From: Dyadobacter endophyticus
Lineage (GTDB): Bacteria > Bacteroidota > Bacteroidia > Cytophagales > Spirosomataceae
Assembly (NCBI RefSeq): GCF_014641595.1
Contig: NZ_BMIA01000001.1
Coordinates: 868,001 to 932,000, forward strand
Reading direction: 5' to 3'
DNA: 64,000 nt
The notes beneath the pieces were generated by a model. That model was not told the DNA's origin. It saw nothing but the letters and a program-made list of their open reading frames with translations, and searched no databases. This document shows, one piece after another, positions 25,132 through 33,508 of the stretch; the first letter of the stretch is position 1, and every line of letters starts with the position of its first letter. The position numbers were made by a program, and so were the translations under genes.

Positions 25132-26214
25132 TTATCCTTCGATCCGGGTGCCTTCGTCGACTGTAATGATATAACTCTTGCCACCTTCGCGTTCGATGGC
25201 TTCGGCCACTTCCTCTGCGTGCGTGGGGGCATATGCGAACATGCAGCCGCCTCCGCCGGAGCCGTTGATCTTGCCGCCCAATGCGCCGGCACCGAGTGCC
25301 GCGTTCATCATACGTTCGATTTTCGGCGTGGAGGTCCGTTTGTGGTCGCGGAGGTTTTGGTAATGCTTGTAGAGCAAGCCTCCGAATTGCTTGTCGAAAT
25401 TCTGGGTCGCGTGGTCTTCGGCGCTGTCGATCAGCAGGGCTTTCCCTTCGACGAGAATATCTCGATCTTCAATGTTCGCTTTAAGCAGGCCTAGCTGGTC
25501 AGTAGATAGCAATGACTTGTAATCTGCCAACTGGTCGATCGCTGTCGTGAAAATAGAAAACGAGGGATCGTAATCAGTGACGATTTTGATCACATCCTCC
25601 ATTCCGTATCGACAGCGGGCTATAATGCCTAGGGTGTCCTTCGGTTCCAGCGAATCGCCCAGGACGAATGTCCCCAATTTGGGCGTCAATGCTTCTACCT
25701 TTATTACGGGCGTCGACTCCAGGTAAATGACGTTGCCAATGGCAGTGGAATAATTGTCCATCATCCCCCCGGGCTCGCCGAATTCCAGCACCTCGGCGGC
25801 ATTGGCGATTTCTCCCAATTCCTTTTTGGAGAAATTGAGGGGATTGTCGCTTAGCTGGTCCAGGAATTTTGCCCAGGAAACGATCAGCGCAGAAGAGCTG
25901 GACGTTCCCGAATTGATAGGGATATTACCGTGGATGGTCGCTTCGAAACCTTTCGAGAATGTCAGCCCTTTTCTTTTGACAACATTAACCGTGCTGCGGA
26001 AATAATCCCGCGGCTTGACGTAAGGGAAGGTTGTGTCGAGGGAAAACGTTTCTGTCGTGCCCAGATCGGGCAAATGCAATACTATTTTATGATCATCGCG
26101 ACGGTCGCCATCAACGCTAATCCTTCGCGATATGGCCGCTGCGATCACGGGGAGCCCCAGGTAATCCTGGTGTTCCCCGAAAAAGCAAATACGGCCGGGA
26201 GTTGAAATCCTCAT
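25132..26214 (-). CDS. GHMP-family sugar kinase
   Basis: A 360-aa kinase of the galactokinase/homoserine kinase/mevalonate kinase superfamily. Motif 1 is RICFFGEHQDYLG (8-20), close to the galactokinase signature GEHxDY; motif 2 is the phosphate loop PINSGTSSSSAL (99-110); motif 3 is GKINGSGGGGCMF (about 320-332). The start at 26214 is chosen because family proteins begin MRISTPGRIC; the longer frame overlaps the transporter gene. It follows the sugar transporter by four bases. The exact sugar is unknown; the context suggests a hexose or N-acetylhexosamine released by the GH109-like neighbour. Confidence 0.85.
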   Translation of the reverse strand: MRISTPGRICFFGEHQDYLGLPVIAAAISRRISVDGDRRDDHKIVLHLPDLGTTETFSLDTTFPYVKPRDYFRSTVNVVKRKGLTFSKGFEATIHGNIPINSGTSSSSALIVSWAKFLDQLSDNPLNFSKKELGEIANAAEVLEFGEPGGMMDNYSTAIGNVIYLESTPVIKVEALTPKLGTFVLGDSLEPKDTLGIIARCRYGMEDVIKIVTDYDPSFSIFTTAIDQLADYKSLLSTDQLGLLKANIEDRDILVEGKALLIDSAEDHATQNFDKQFGGLLYKHYQNLRDHKRTSTPKIERMMNAALGAGALGGKINGSGGGGCMFAYAPTHAEEVAEAIEREGGKSYIITVDEGTRIEG

Positions 26215-26218
26215 TGAA

Positions 26219-27442
26219 CTACCAGCTTTTCTTTTTGTGGCCTGCAAAGCCGAAATACAGCATGTAAATGTAAAGTGGAACCAAAATCCAGTAAGCTTTC
26301 TGCGTACTGCCGATCGAGTCGGCGATGCTTCCGTAGACCAAAGGTAATACCGCACCGCCGGAAATACCCATTACAAGCAATGCAGAAGCGATCTTTGTGA
26401 ATTTGCCCAAGCCGCTCAAAGCCAATGGCCACAATGCGGGCCAGATCACCGCATTGGCAAAGCCGAGTATTGCAATGCAGATCACAGAGGTGAAACCGGT
26501 AGAGTTGATGGCTATCACAGTTACAATCAGTCCCAGAATAGCCGAGAATTTTAAATAGGCCTGCTGCGATACATATTTGGGGATCAGTACAATACCAAGC
26601 AAATAGCCGGTCATCATACCATATAATGTATAGGTTCCGAACAAACGGGCCTCTTCCTCAGGAAAACCGAGTGAAACCCCATAGCTGATGATCGTGTCGC
26701 CGGCGATTACCTCGGCACCTACGTAGCAAAACAATGCTAACACACCCAACACGAGGTTAGGGAACTGCAATACACTTGTTTTCTGTGCCGCTACCGGCTG
26801 GCCCACTACGGGCGCATCATCTTCTTCTTCGCTCACTTCTACCAGTCCTTTCGACATTCTGATCACCAGTGCCAGAATCACCAATACGGCTGTCAGCACC
26901 AGGTAAGGCATTGCCACTTTGTCGAGCTCCGACTTTGGATCTCCCGTGGACGCGCCTGCGAGAAGGAGTTTACCGAAGATGATCTGGCTGAAAATACCGG
27001 CCGATTTGTTGGCGATACCCATAATACTGATACGCTGTGCAGCACTTTCGCGCGGCCCTAGTATCGTCGCATATGGATTGGAAGCGGTTTGCAACACGGT
27101 AAGGCCGATCCCGATCGTGAACAAGCCGACCAGAAACAGCGGATACGAGGCCATTTCCGCAGCCGGAATGAAAATCAGCGTACCTACTGCCATAACCCCA
27201 AGCGCCAGCGACATACCGTTTTTAAAACCGGTTTTTTTCAAAACCATCGAACACGGGATTGCCATGACTGTGTAGGAAATAAAAAACGCGAACGTTACCA
27301 GGTAGGAACTGGTGTTGTCGAGTGAGAATGCTTTCTTGAAGAAGGTGATCAGAGTTCCGTTAACCCATGTGACGAAACCCATCACAAAGAATAGAATGCC
27401 GATAATGAAGAGGGGACCCAGGTAACTGTTCTTTTTGCTCAT
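26219..27442 (-). CDS. Sugar:H+ symporter, FucP/NagP-type MFS
   Basis: A 407-aa major facilitator with twelve predicted membrane spans. FVMGFVTWVNGTLITFFKKAF (as two adjacent motifs, about 19-40), SNPYATILGPRESAAQRISIMGIANKSAG (about 121-149) and GEEEARLFGTYTLYGMMTGYL-like loops are typical of the FucP/glucose-galactose porter family. It lies between the GH109-like gene (68 bases upstream) and the GHMP kinase (four bases downstream), so import and phosphorylation appear to be coupled in one transcript. Confidence 0.9.
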   Translation of the reverse strand: MSKKNSYLGPLFIIGILFFVMGFVTWVNGTLITFFKKAFSLDNTSSYLVTFAFFISYTVMAIPCSMVLKKTGFKNGMSLALGVMAVGTLIFIPAAEMASYPLFLVGLFTIGIGLTVLQTASNPYATILGPRESAAQRISIMGIANKSAGIFSQIIFGKLLLAGASTGDPKSELDKVAMPYLVLTAVLVILALVIRMSKGLVEVSEEEDDAPVVGQPVAAQKTSVLQFPNLVLGVLALFCYVGAEVIAGDTIISYGVSLGFPEEEARLFGTYTLYGMMTGYLLGIVLIPKYVSQQAYLKFSAILGLIVTVIAINSTGFTSVICIAILGFANAVIWPALWPLALSGLGKFTKIASALLVMGISGGAVLPLVYGSIADSIGSTQKAYWILVPLYIYMLYFGFAGHKKKSW

Positions 27443-27510
27443 TTAAGTCGTATTTGGATAAGTTGTTCAGGTTATTCGGTATGGGTAAAAATTTGGATTT
27501 GTTATAATAC

Positions 27511-28863
27511 TCAATATTCATCATTCAGGCCAAATATTGGCTTGTTTGTTCGCCATTTTCCCCGCGTAAAGTCCGGGATCTCAACGGGCGAGCTTCCACG
27601 GGCGATGGAAAGCTCGGACAAGGGACTGATCGCGCTCCAAACCGCTGCGTCGTAAACGTCGATCGGTGGGGCTGTTTTGCGCTTGATAGCCTCTACAAAG
27701 CCTCTTAACACAAAGTAATCGATACCCCCGTGACCTGCATTCTCGGCTTCTTTGGCATATTTTGTCCAAAGTGGGTGATCGTTCTTGTCGAGGTAAGGCT
27801 TGTCGGGTTCGCCGATGTGCTCTTTGGGAGATACGCCTTCGAGGTAAATCGTGTGGCCGTCGTTCATCCAGATCCCCTCAGTCCCCTGTGCACGGAATGC
27901 GAGCGAGTAGGGACGCGGTGAGTTGGTATCGTGGACGAGCACGATGTTTTCGCCATTATAGCATTGAATGACGGTTGTCACGATGTCGCCCAGTTTAAAA
28001 TTCACTTTGGCATTAGGATGGTCCTTGCCGCCGTGGTCTACTATATATTTATGTAAACCTCTGGATTTGGTGCTGGTGGATGTTAGATGCGTAAAACAGT
28101 TGCCCCGGTTGATATCTAGCCAATGCGCCACTGGTCCGAGCCCGTGGGTAGGGTAGAGGTCCCCGTTACGGTCGACGGAATGCTGGGTGCGCCATTTTGC
28201 CTCGGAGAAGCCTTTCGTACCGAATTCGACGCCGTGGCCTTCATTGCTTTTGCCGGTGTTGAACTTAATGGCCCGTAAATCGTGCTGGTATCCGCAATGC
28301 GCGTAAGTCATTTCGCCAAACATGCCTGCCCGGATCATTTTGAGAATGGCCATCACATCGCGGCGGTAGCACACATTTTCGAGGATCATGCAATGCGAGC
28401 CGGTCTTCTCGAAAGTATTGACCAGGTCCCAGGATTCCTGCAACGTAACGGTAGCCGAAACTTCCACCGCCGTATATTTCCCTGCATTCATCGCCGACAG
28501 CGCCATCGGCACATGCCATTGCCAGGGTGTAGCAATGAGTACACCGTCCAGATCGTCGCGTTTGACGAGGTTCAGAAAATCTTCCTCGCCTTTGGAATAC
28601 ACGGCTGGTGCTTTGCGCCCCGCTTTTTTGATCTTGTCAAGCGTGATGTTGACGGCGTCGGGGTCGATATCGCAAATTGCATTGATCTCGACATCCGGGC
28701 GGAAAAGTGCCTGCTCCACATGGTTGCGGCCTCTCAGCCCGACCCCGATAAATCCCAAGCGTACATTTCCTGCTGGTTTTGCTTTTTTTAAGTTAAGCGA
28801 TGGGATGATCCCCGTGATGGGTGCCGCCAATGCTGTTTTTTGCAGAAAATCACGTCTATCCAT
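27511..28863 (-). CDS. Gfo/Idh/MocA protein, GH109-like
   Basis: A 450-aa protein with a Tat-type leader (MDRRDFLQKTALAAP), an NAD-binding Rossmann fold beginning VRLGFIGVGLRGRNHV (about 34-49), and the C-terminal Gfo/Idh domain. ENVCYRRDVMAILKMIRAGMFGE (as two motifs, about 162-184), YPTHGLGPVAHWL and the EVSATV loop resemble glycoside hydrolase family 109, in which bound NAD+ supports cleavage of alpha-N-acetylgalactosaminides. Whether this protein is a hydrolase or a sugar dehydrogenase cannot be decided from sequence reading. It probably acts in the periplasm and starts a short sugar operon. Confidence 0.8.
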   Translation of the reverse strand: MDRRDFLQKTALAAPITGIIPSLNLKKAKPAGNVRLGFIGVGLRGRNHVEQALFRPDVEINAICDIDPDAVNITLDKIKKAGRKAPAVYSKGEEDFLNLVKRDDLDGVLIATPWQWHVPMALSAMNAGKYTAVEVSATVTLQESWDLVNTFEKTGSHCMILENVCYRRDVMAILKMIRAGMFGEMTYAHCGYQHDLRAIKFNTGKSNEGHGVEFGTKGFSEAKWRTQHSVDRNGDLYPTHGLGPVAHWLDINRGNCFTHLTSTSTKSRGLHKYIVDHGGKDHPNAKVNFKLGDIVTTVIQCYNGENIVLVHDTNSPRPYSLAFRAQGTEGIWMNDGHTIYLEGVSPKEHIGEPDKPYLDKNDHPLWTKYAKEAENAGHGGIDYFVLRGFVEAIKRKTAPPIDVYDAAVWSAISPLSELSIARGSSPVEIPDFTRGKWRTNKPIFGLNDEY

Positions 28864-29168
28864 ATCAAAATCTCTTGAAAGTTTGCGGCACGGATAGTAG
28901 AAGATTATTTGGTCTTATCCGGTCCGGGGCTGCAATTTACACGCAAAACCCAGATTTTTAAATTTTTTTATTAATTAAAAATTGACATTGCGGACGCTTT
29001 GCGATAACACGAAATAGGAACGCAGTGAACAATTTGCTAGCTTACAGCGTTTACCCAAAGCAAGAGACTCCTGAGAGCGACTCACAGCATGCTCGGACCC
29101 TTAAATGTGTTGGACACAAACTTTGTTACGACATTTAAGGCAAACTAAAATTTTAAGTGGTTTAAAAT
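28864..29168. other. Divergent gap upstream of queD
   Basis: About 305 bases without a gene, AT-rich around 28950-28990. On the plus strand TTTG at 29122-29125 is followed after 20 bases by TAAAATTT (29146-29153), one mismatch from TAnnTTTG, and may serve queD-folE, although it lies only 15 bases from the start codon. Nothing else is evident. Confidence 0.4.
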
Positions 29169-29585
29169 ATGGTGCAAAAGGTGGCGGTGTTCCGCAAGGA
29201 GCATTTCAATGCAGCCCATCGTCTTCATAATCCGGAATGGTCGGAGAAAAAGAACGGGGAGGTTTTCGGAAAGTGCAACAATCCCAACTTTCACGGACAC
29301 AACTATGAACTGATCGTGCAGGTAACGGGTCCGGTTGACCCCGAAACAGGCTATGTGATGGACATGAAAGTGTTGAGCGCCATATTGAAGGAATCCGTTA
29401 TCGACCGGTTTGACCACCGGAACCTGAATCTCGACGTTGATGAATTCAAAACCCTTAATCCGACCGCGGAAAATATCGCGATCGTTATTTATTCAATTAT
29501 AAGACCCCAAATAGAAGCAGGTCTTGACCTGAAAATCAGATTGTATGAAACAGAACGGAATTTTGTCGAGTATCCAGTCCAGTGA
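29169..29585 (+). CDS. queD: 6-pyruvoyltetrahydropterin / 6-carboxytetrahydropterin synthase
   Basis: A 138-aa PTPS-family enzyme. Zinc ligands are visible as FNAAHRLH (His about 16 of the AAH motif) and NFHGHNYEL (two further histidines near 41-43), with the catalytic [11 protein letters not shown] cysteine segment (about 33-43) and [14 protein letters not shown] typical of the family. In bacteria it usually makes 6-carboxytetrahydropterin for queuosine. The last 41 bases overlap the first codons of folE, whose product makes its substrate, so the pair forms a two-enzyme pterin unit. Assignment of the exact product is from context and family. Confidence 0.9.
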   Translation: MVQKVAVFRKEHFNAAHRLHNPEWSEKKNGEVFGKCNNPNFHGHNYELIVQVTGPVDPETGYVMDMKVLSAILKESVIDRFDHRNLNLDVDEFKTLNPTAENIAIVIYSIIRPQIEAGLDLKIRLYETERNFVEYPVQ

Positions 29586-30234
29586 AGCTTTGGACATCGA
29601 GGAGGTTGGTGACGATCATTTGTTTTCAGGAATAGAGACTCCCCTTCGTAAGGACGCGTTCGCGATGGAGGACGAGCTTAAAATGGAGCTTATAGAGAAG
29701 CATTTTCGCCACATTATGGAGATCATGGGTCTGGATATGACCGACGACAGCCTTAAAGGCACGCCAAAGCGGGTTGCGAAAATGTATATTAAAGAAGTTT
29801 TCAGCGGTTTGGATCCCAAGAACAAACCGGCCATCGCGCTCTTTGATAATAAGTATAAATACAACCAAATGCTGGTTGAGAAGGACATTACCGTGTTTTC
29901 GAACTGCGAACACCACTTTGTTCCGATTTACGGCAAAGCGCACGTTGCGTATATTTCGAGCGGGAAGGTGATCGGCTTGTCGAAACTGAACCGCATCGTC
30001 GAATATTATGCTAAACGCCCGCAGGTGCAGGAAAGGCTGACCGTTCAAATCGCCAATGAATTGAAGCAGGCGTTGCAAACCGAGGATGTTGCCGTGGTAA
30101 TCGACGCGCAACACATGTGCGTACAGTCACGAGGGATACGCGATTCCGGTAGCTCGACCGTTACCGCTTATTATGGCGGTAAGTTCGAGGAGGAGATGAC
30201 CAAGAAAGAATTTTTGAGCTACCTCGGAATGTAA
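29545..30234 (+). CDS. folE: GTP cyclohydrolase I
   Basis: A 229-aa enzyme converting GTP to dihydroneopterin triphosphate. The catalytic domain (about 55-229) has [18 protein letters not shown] (as family motif near 73), the zinc cysteine and histidine in [10 protein letters not shown] (about 118-127), [21 protein letters not shown] and HMCVQSRGI (second cysteine). The first 45 residues are a poorly conserved extension, so translation could begin at an internal ATG (29665), which would also remove the overlap with queD. A strong hairpin follows the stop. Confidence 0.93.
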   Translation: MKQNGILSSIQSSEALDIEEVGDDHLFSGIETPLRKDAFAMEDELKMELIEKHFRHIMEIMGLDMTDDSLKGTPKRVAKMYIKEVFSGLDPKNKPAIALFDNKYKYNQMLVEKDITVFSNCEHHFVPIYGKAHVAYISSGKVIGLSKLNRIVEYYAKRPQVQERLTVQIANELKQALQTEDVAVVIDAQHMCVQSRGIRDSGSSTVTAYYGGKFEEEMTKKEFLSYLGM

Positions 30235-30260
30235 TCCCCAAAGCAATATCTGACTATAAA

Positions 30261-30297
30261 TGACAACACCTGACAAATAGCTTGTCAGGTGTTGTCA
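30261..30297. terminator. Bidirectional terminator after folE
   Basis: A perfect 16-bp stem TGACAACACCTGACAA / TTGTCAGGTGTTGTCA with loop ATAGC and a short T run, between convergent genes. The arm TGTCAGGTGTTGT reappears at 41175-41187 in another gap. Confidence 0.88.
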
Positions 30298-30333
30298 TTT
30301 TGGTCAAGTTGTCACTTGTTGCTCCGGATGCGG

Positions 30334-31257
30334 TTATACGGTCGGTCCAACACGCTCCAACAAGGCCTTTGTCGCCTTGATACCGTCATATTCCGAAAGC
30401 TTGCTTCCTTCATATTCGATACCTGCGATGCCTTTGAAGCCGCTATCCTTCACCACTTTGAGGATTTTAGTGTAATCAGTTTCGATACAGTTGCCTTTTT
30501 CATCGAAATCGTAAGTTTTCGCGCTCACACCTTTTGCAAAAGGCATCAGTTCCTGTGTTCCCAGGTAGCGGTCGTAGGACTCCGCGCAGCCATCGGCCGA
30601 ACGTTTGATACAGAAATTACCGAAATCCGGCAGCGTACCTACATTTTTCATGTTCACTTGCTTCATCACGCCCGACAACCATTTGCCGTTTGAAGAAGAA
30701 CCACCGTGGTTTTCGACGATTACATTAATGCCGGTTTTGGAAGCAAATTCGCCCAGTTTACCCAAGCCTTCCACCGCTGCTTTTGCGATTTCTTCGTCGG
30801 AACCTTTACCGAATGCATTCACGCGGATGGTTTTGCAACCCAGGTATTTGGCAGCTTCTACCCATTTGTAGTGGTTTTCAACCGCTTTGTTACGTACCGC
30901 CGCGTCTAGCTCGCCCAGCCCGCCTTCGCCGTCGATCATGATCAGGTTGTTGGTCACGCCGTTGTCTTTCGCTCTTTTCAGAAGCTCGGCGAGGTAGGTT
31001 TTGTCTTCTGCTTTGTCTTTGAAGAACTGGTTTACGTATTCTACGATAGAGATACCAAACTCTTTTTTAGCCAGCTCAGGGAAATCCAGGTTGGTGAGTT
31101 TTTTCGCGAAAAGAGCCTTGTGCAGCGACCATTCGGCCAGTGAAATGTCAAACCAGAGTTTTTTTGCAGCCGGGTCGGCGAACAGATCAGTGAATGCGGT
31201 GGCAGCAAGCGCAGTGGCTCCGGCCTTTTTAAGGAAATCGCGACGAGAAAAGTCCAT
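30334..31257 (-). CDS. Tat-exported sugar phosphate isomerase/epimerase-like protein
   Basis: A 307-aa protein with a Tat leader ([20 protein letters not shown], residues 3-22) followed by a xylose-isomerase-like TIM barrel (AP endonuclease 2 family). Visible metal-site segments include [17 protein letters not shown] (about 183-199), [11 protein letters not shown] (about 208-218) and [10 protein letters not shown] near the end. Such proteins are numerous in Cytophagales and commonly act on sugars, but the substrate is unknown. It follows the CDF transporter by 25 bases. Confidence 0.85.
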   Translation of the reverse strand: MDFSRRDFLKKAGATALAATAFTDLFADPAAKKLWFDISLAEWSLHKALFAKKLTNLDFPELAKKEFGISIVEYVNQFFKDKAEDKTYLAELLKRAKDNGVTNNLIMIDGEGGLGELDAAVRNKAVENHYKWVEAAKYLGCKTIRVNAFGKGSDEEIAKAAVEGLGKLGEFASKTGINVIVENHGGSSSNGKWLSGVMKQVNMKNVGTLPDFGNFCIKRSADGCAESYDRYLGTQELMPFAKGVSAKTYDFDEKGNCIETDYTKILKVVKDSGFKGIAGIEYEGSKLSEYDGIKATKALLERVGPTV

Positions 31258-31282
31258 GATTGGTTAGAATTTAGATTAATTA

Positions 31283-32296
31283 TTATTCCTGAATATTGAT
31301 TCTGGCTTCGCGGTACAGCTTCTCGTTTTTGGTGAGCTTGGCTGCGTCCCATTCGATGTCCTGCACGAATTCGTGTTGGCGGACGGGACAATTGTCGATC
31401 CTGCAAAAGTAGCAACATTGGTATATGCACGGATCGGCGTGCACGAAAATTTCAGTTTCTCCCGGCTGCGAGCCTTTCAGAATATTCTCGAAGTCGTGGA
31501 TTGTCTCGTGTACCTTTTGTAATTCCCAGTAATAGGGTAGTGTCAAATGGCAGTCGATATGCAAATCGGAACCGTATTGCTGGGCGCGGAGGTTATGGAC
31601 GTCGATCCATTCGTCCTTTTTGTTTTCATTTAAAACATGGATCACTTTGTCCAGCAGCAGTTCGTCGCTAGCATCCATGAGCCCGGCGACCGATCTGCCG
31701 ACCAGCTGAGACCCGCTATAAGCCAAGAAAATGCCAAAAAGGAGGGAAGCAACGCTGTCGATCCAGACGTAGCCGGTTAGCATGATTAACCCGACACTTA
31801 AAATAAGCACCACACTACTGATGCTATCGGACATTAAGTGTTTTCCATCCGCGACCAAAGCGAGCGAATTCGCCCGGCGGCCTTCCGTCAGCAGTTTATA
31901 GCCGATGGCGGTGTTGACAAAGATCGTGAAAATGATAAAGACCGAACCTTGCGCCAGGTTCTCGATCGGCGAGGGATCCATAAGCCTTTTCACAGCCTCC
32001 ACGACAATAAATATCGAAGCGATGATGATCAACGCGCCCTCGAAGCCCGCCGAGAAAAATTCGACTTTGCCGTGGCCGTAAGGGTGGTTCCGGTCTTTGG
32101 GTTGGGACGAAAGATAGATGCTGTAGAACGCAAAACCACTGGCGATTACGTTGATAATCGATTCGAGCGCGTCACTCAGAATGGCGTTCGAAGAGGTGAG
32201 GTAGAATGCAAAAAACTTCAATCCTGTCAACAGGATGCTGGCTACAAAAGACAGCATGATGAGACGTTGTTTAAGCTTATTTTGGTTTATTTGCAT
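31283..32296 (-). CDS. Cation diffusion facilitator transporter
   Basis: A 337-aa CDF-family metal exporter, an inner-membrane antiporter for Zn2+, Fe2+ or similar ions. About six membrane spans lie within residues 10-210; the metal sites show as SNAILSDALESIIN (about 33-46) and ALVADGKHLMSDSISS (about 145-160). The cytoplasmic C-terminal domain (about 215-300) ends with a cysteine-rich tail (DPCIYQCCYFCRIDNCP, about 286-302) that is unusual for CDF proteins and may bind metal or a cluster. It is divergent from the NUDIX gene. Confidence 0.9.
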   Translation of the reverse strand: MQINQNKLKQRLIMLSFVASILLTGLKFFAFYLTSSNAILSDALESIINVIASGFAFYSIYLSSQPKDRNHPYGHGKVEFFSAGFEGALIIIASIFIVVEAVKRLMDPSPIENLAQGSVFIIFTIFVNTAIGYKLLTEGRRANSLALVADGKHLMSDSISSVVLILSVGLIMLTGYVWIDSVASLLFGIFLAYSGSQLVGRSVAGLMDASDELLLDKVIHVLNENKKDEWIDVHNLRAQQYGSDLHIDCHLTLPYYWELQKVHETIHDFENILKGSQPGETEIFVHADPCIYQCCYFCRIDNCPVRQHEFVQDIEWDAAKLTKNEKLYREARINIQE

Positions 32297-32334
32297 TTGA
32301 GATTTGTCAATGAGGAGCCAAAAATACTAAGAAA

Positions 32335-32889
32335 ATGCGGGTTATATCCACTGAAAATAACTGGAAAACACTATCGTCTGAAACCGTGTATGAGAATGCC
32401 TGGCTGGAACTCAGTCACCGTGACGTGATTAACCCCTCCGGCAATAAAGGCATTTACGGTGTGGTTAAGTTTAAAAATCAGGCGATAGGGGTGATCCCGG
32501 TGGATAGCGACAACAATATTTACCTCGTTGGCCAATACCGTTACGCGATCGATGAGTATTCCTGGGAAATCCCCGAAGGCGGCGGCGCGCTTAACGCCGA
32601 CCCGCTCGACGCTGCTAAGCGTGAACTGAAAGAAGAAACCGGTCTTTTGGCTAACAAATGGACCAGACTCTCCCGCATTCATACATCCAACTCGGCAACT
32701 AACGAAGAAGGGTTCCTGTTCATTGCCGAAGAACTCACACAAGACCAGGCCGAGCCCGAAGATACGGAGGATTTACAGGTATGGAAGCTGCCTTTAAAAG
32801 ATGCAGTAGAAATGGTCATGCGATCCGAAATTACCGATTCACTTTCGGTAGCGGCCATATTGATGACTGCCAGACTGAAAGGTATCTGA
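32335..32889 (+). CDS. NUDIX hydrolase
   Basis: A 184-aa nucleoside-diphosphate-X hydrolase, similar in length to ADP-ribose or GDP-sugar pyrophosphatases. The Nudix box is GGALNADPLDAAKRELKEET with the following GL (about 83-104); the catalytic RELKEET part is intact while the first glutamate of the consensus is replaced, as in some ADP-sugar subfamilies by my recollection. WEIPEGGG just before it is also typical. The stop is one base from the LysE gene start, so the two are translated together. Confidence 0.9.
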   Translation: MRVISTENNWKTLSSETVYENAWLELSHRDVINPSGNKGIYGVVKFKNQAIGVIPVDSDNNIYLVGQYRYAIDEYSWEIPEGGGALNADPLDAAKRELKEETGLLANKWTRLSRIHTSNSATNEEGFLFIAEELTQDQAEPEDTEDLQVWKLPLKDAVEMVMRSEITDSLSVAAILMTARLKGI

Positions 32890-32890
32890 T

Positions 32891-33505
32891 ATGCTGCAAG
32901 CGCTACTTTACGGGACGCTGACGGGCGTCGCATTGTGTCTTACTTTTGGCACCGTTTTCTTTTCATTAGTACAAAACAGCGTCGATAACGGTTACCGGAC
33001 TGGTGTCAAGATCGCACTGGGCGTATTTGTGTGCGATATTATCTTCGTTTTCTTCGCCATTTTCGGCACGGCTTTGCTGCCCGATATCCCCAATTTTCAG
33101 CAATGGATGGCCGGCGCCGGGGTTGTCTTTCTGACTGCATTAGGTTTGAGCAATATCATCAAAGGACAGCCTCAGATAGCAGAACCGCAGACGCGTTTTG
33201 GGAATTTTCTATATTATTTTACAACCGGCTTCCTGTTGAATGGCCTGAATCCGGTGAATTTTATCAGCTGGGTAACTATCGCCTCGTACATCCGCACGAA
33301 CCTGCATTATGACCTGAACCAGGTACTGCTGTTTTTTACGGCGAGTGTAATTGCCGTATTTTTGGTTGAGAGCGCTATCGCAGTCTTCGCGCACAGGCTG
33401 AAAAGGGTTTTTACGCCCAAAGTGGTCACTATATTTAACAAAGTGACAGGCGTGGTTTTCATTCTCATCGCCTGTCAGATTGCTTATACCAATTTTTTGA
33501 AGTAG
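32891..33505 (+). CDS. LysE/RhtB-family exporter
   Basis: A 204-aa inner-membrane protein with six predicted spans and the LysE-type opening TGVALCLTFGTVFFSLVQNSV (seen as adjacent segments, about 10-31), a GxxxG-like helix GAGVVFLTALGLSNI and FLLNGLNPVNFISWV (about 114-128), which is the NP-x-x-FW signature of the family. Such proteins export amino acids or related metabolites; the substrate is unknown. It sits one base after the NUDIX gene. Confidence 0.87.
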   Translation: MLQALLYGTLTGVALCLTFGTVFFSLVQNSVDNGYRTGVKIALGVFVCDIIFVFFAIFGTALLPDIPNFQQWMAGAGVVFLTALGLSNIIKGQPQIAEPQTRFGNFLYYFTTGFLLNGLNPVNFISWVTIASYIRTNLHYDLNQVLLFFTASVIAVFLVESAIAVFAHRLKRVFTPKVVTIFNKVTGVVFILIACQIAYTNFLK

Positions 33506-33508
33506 CGG

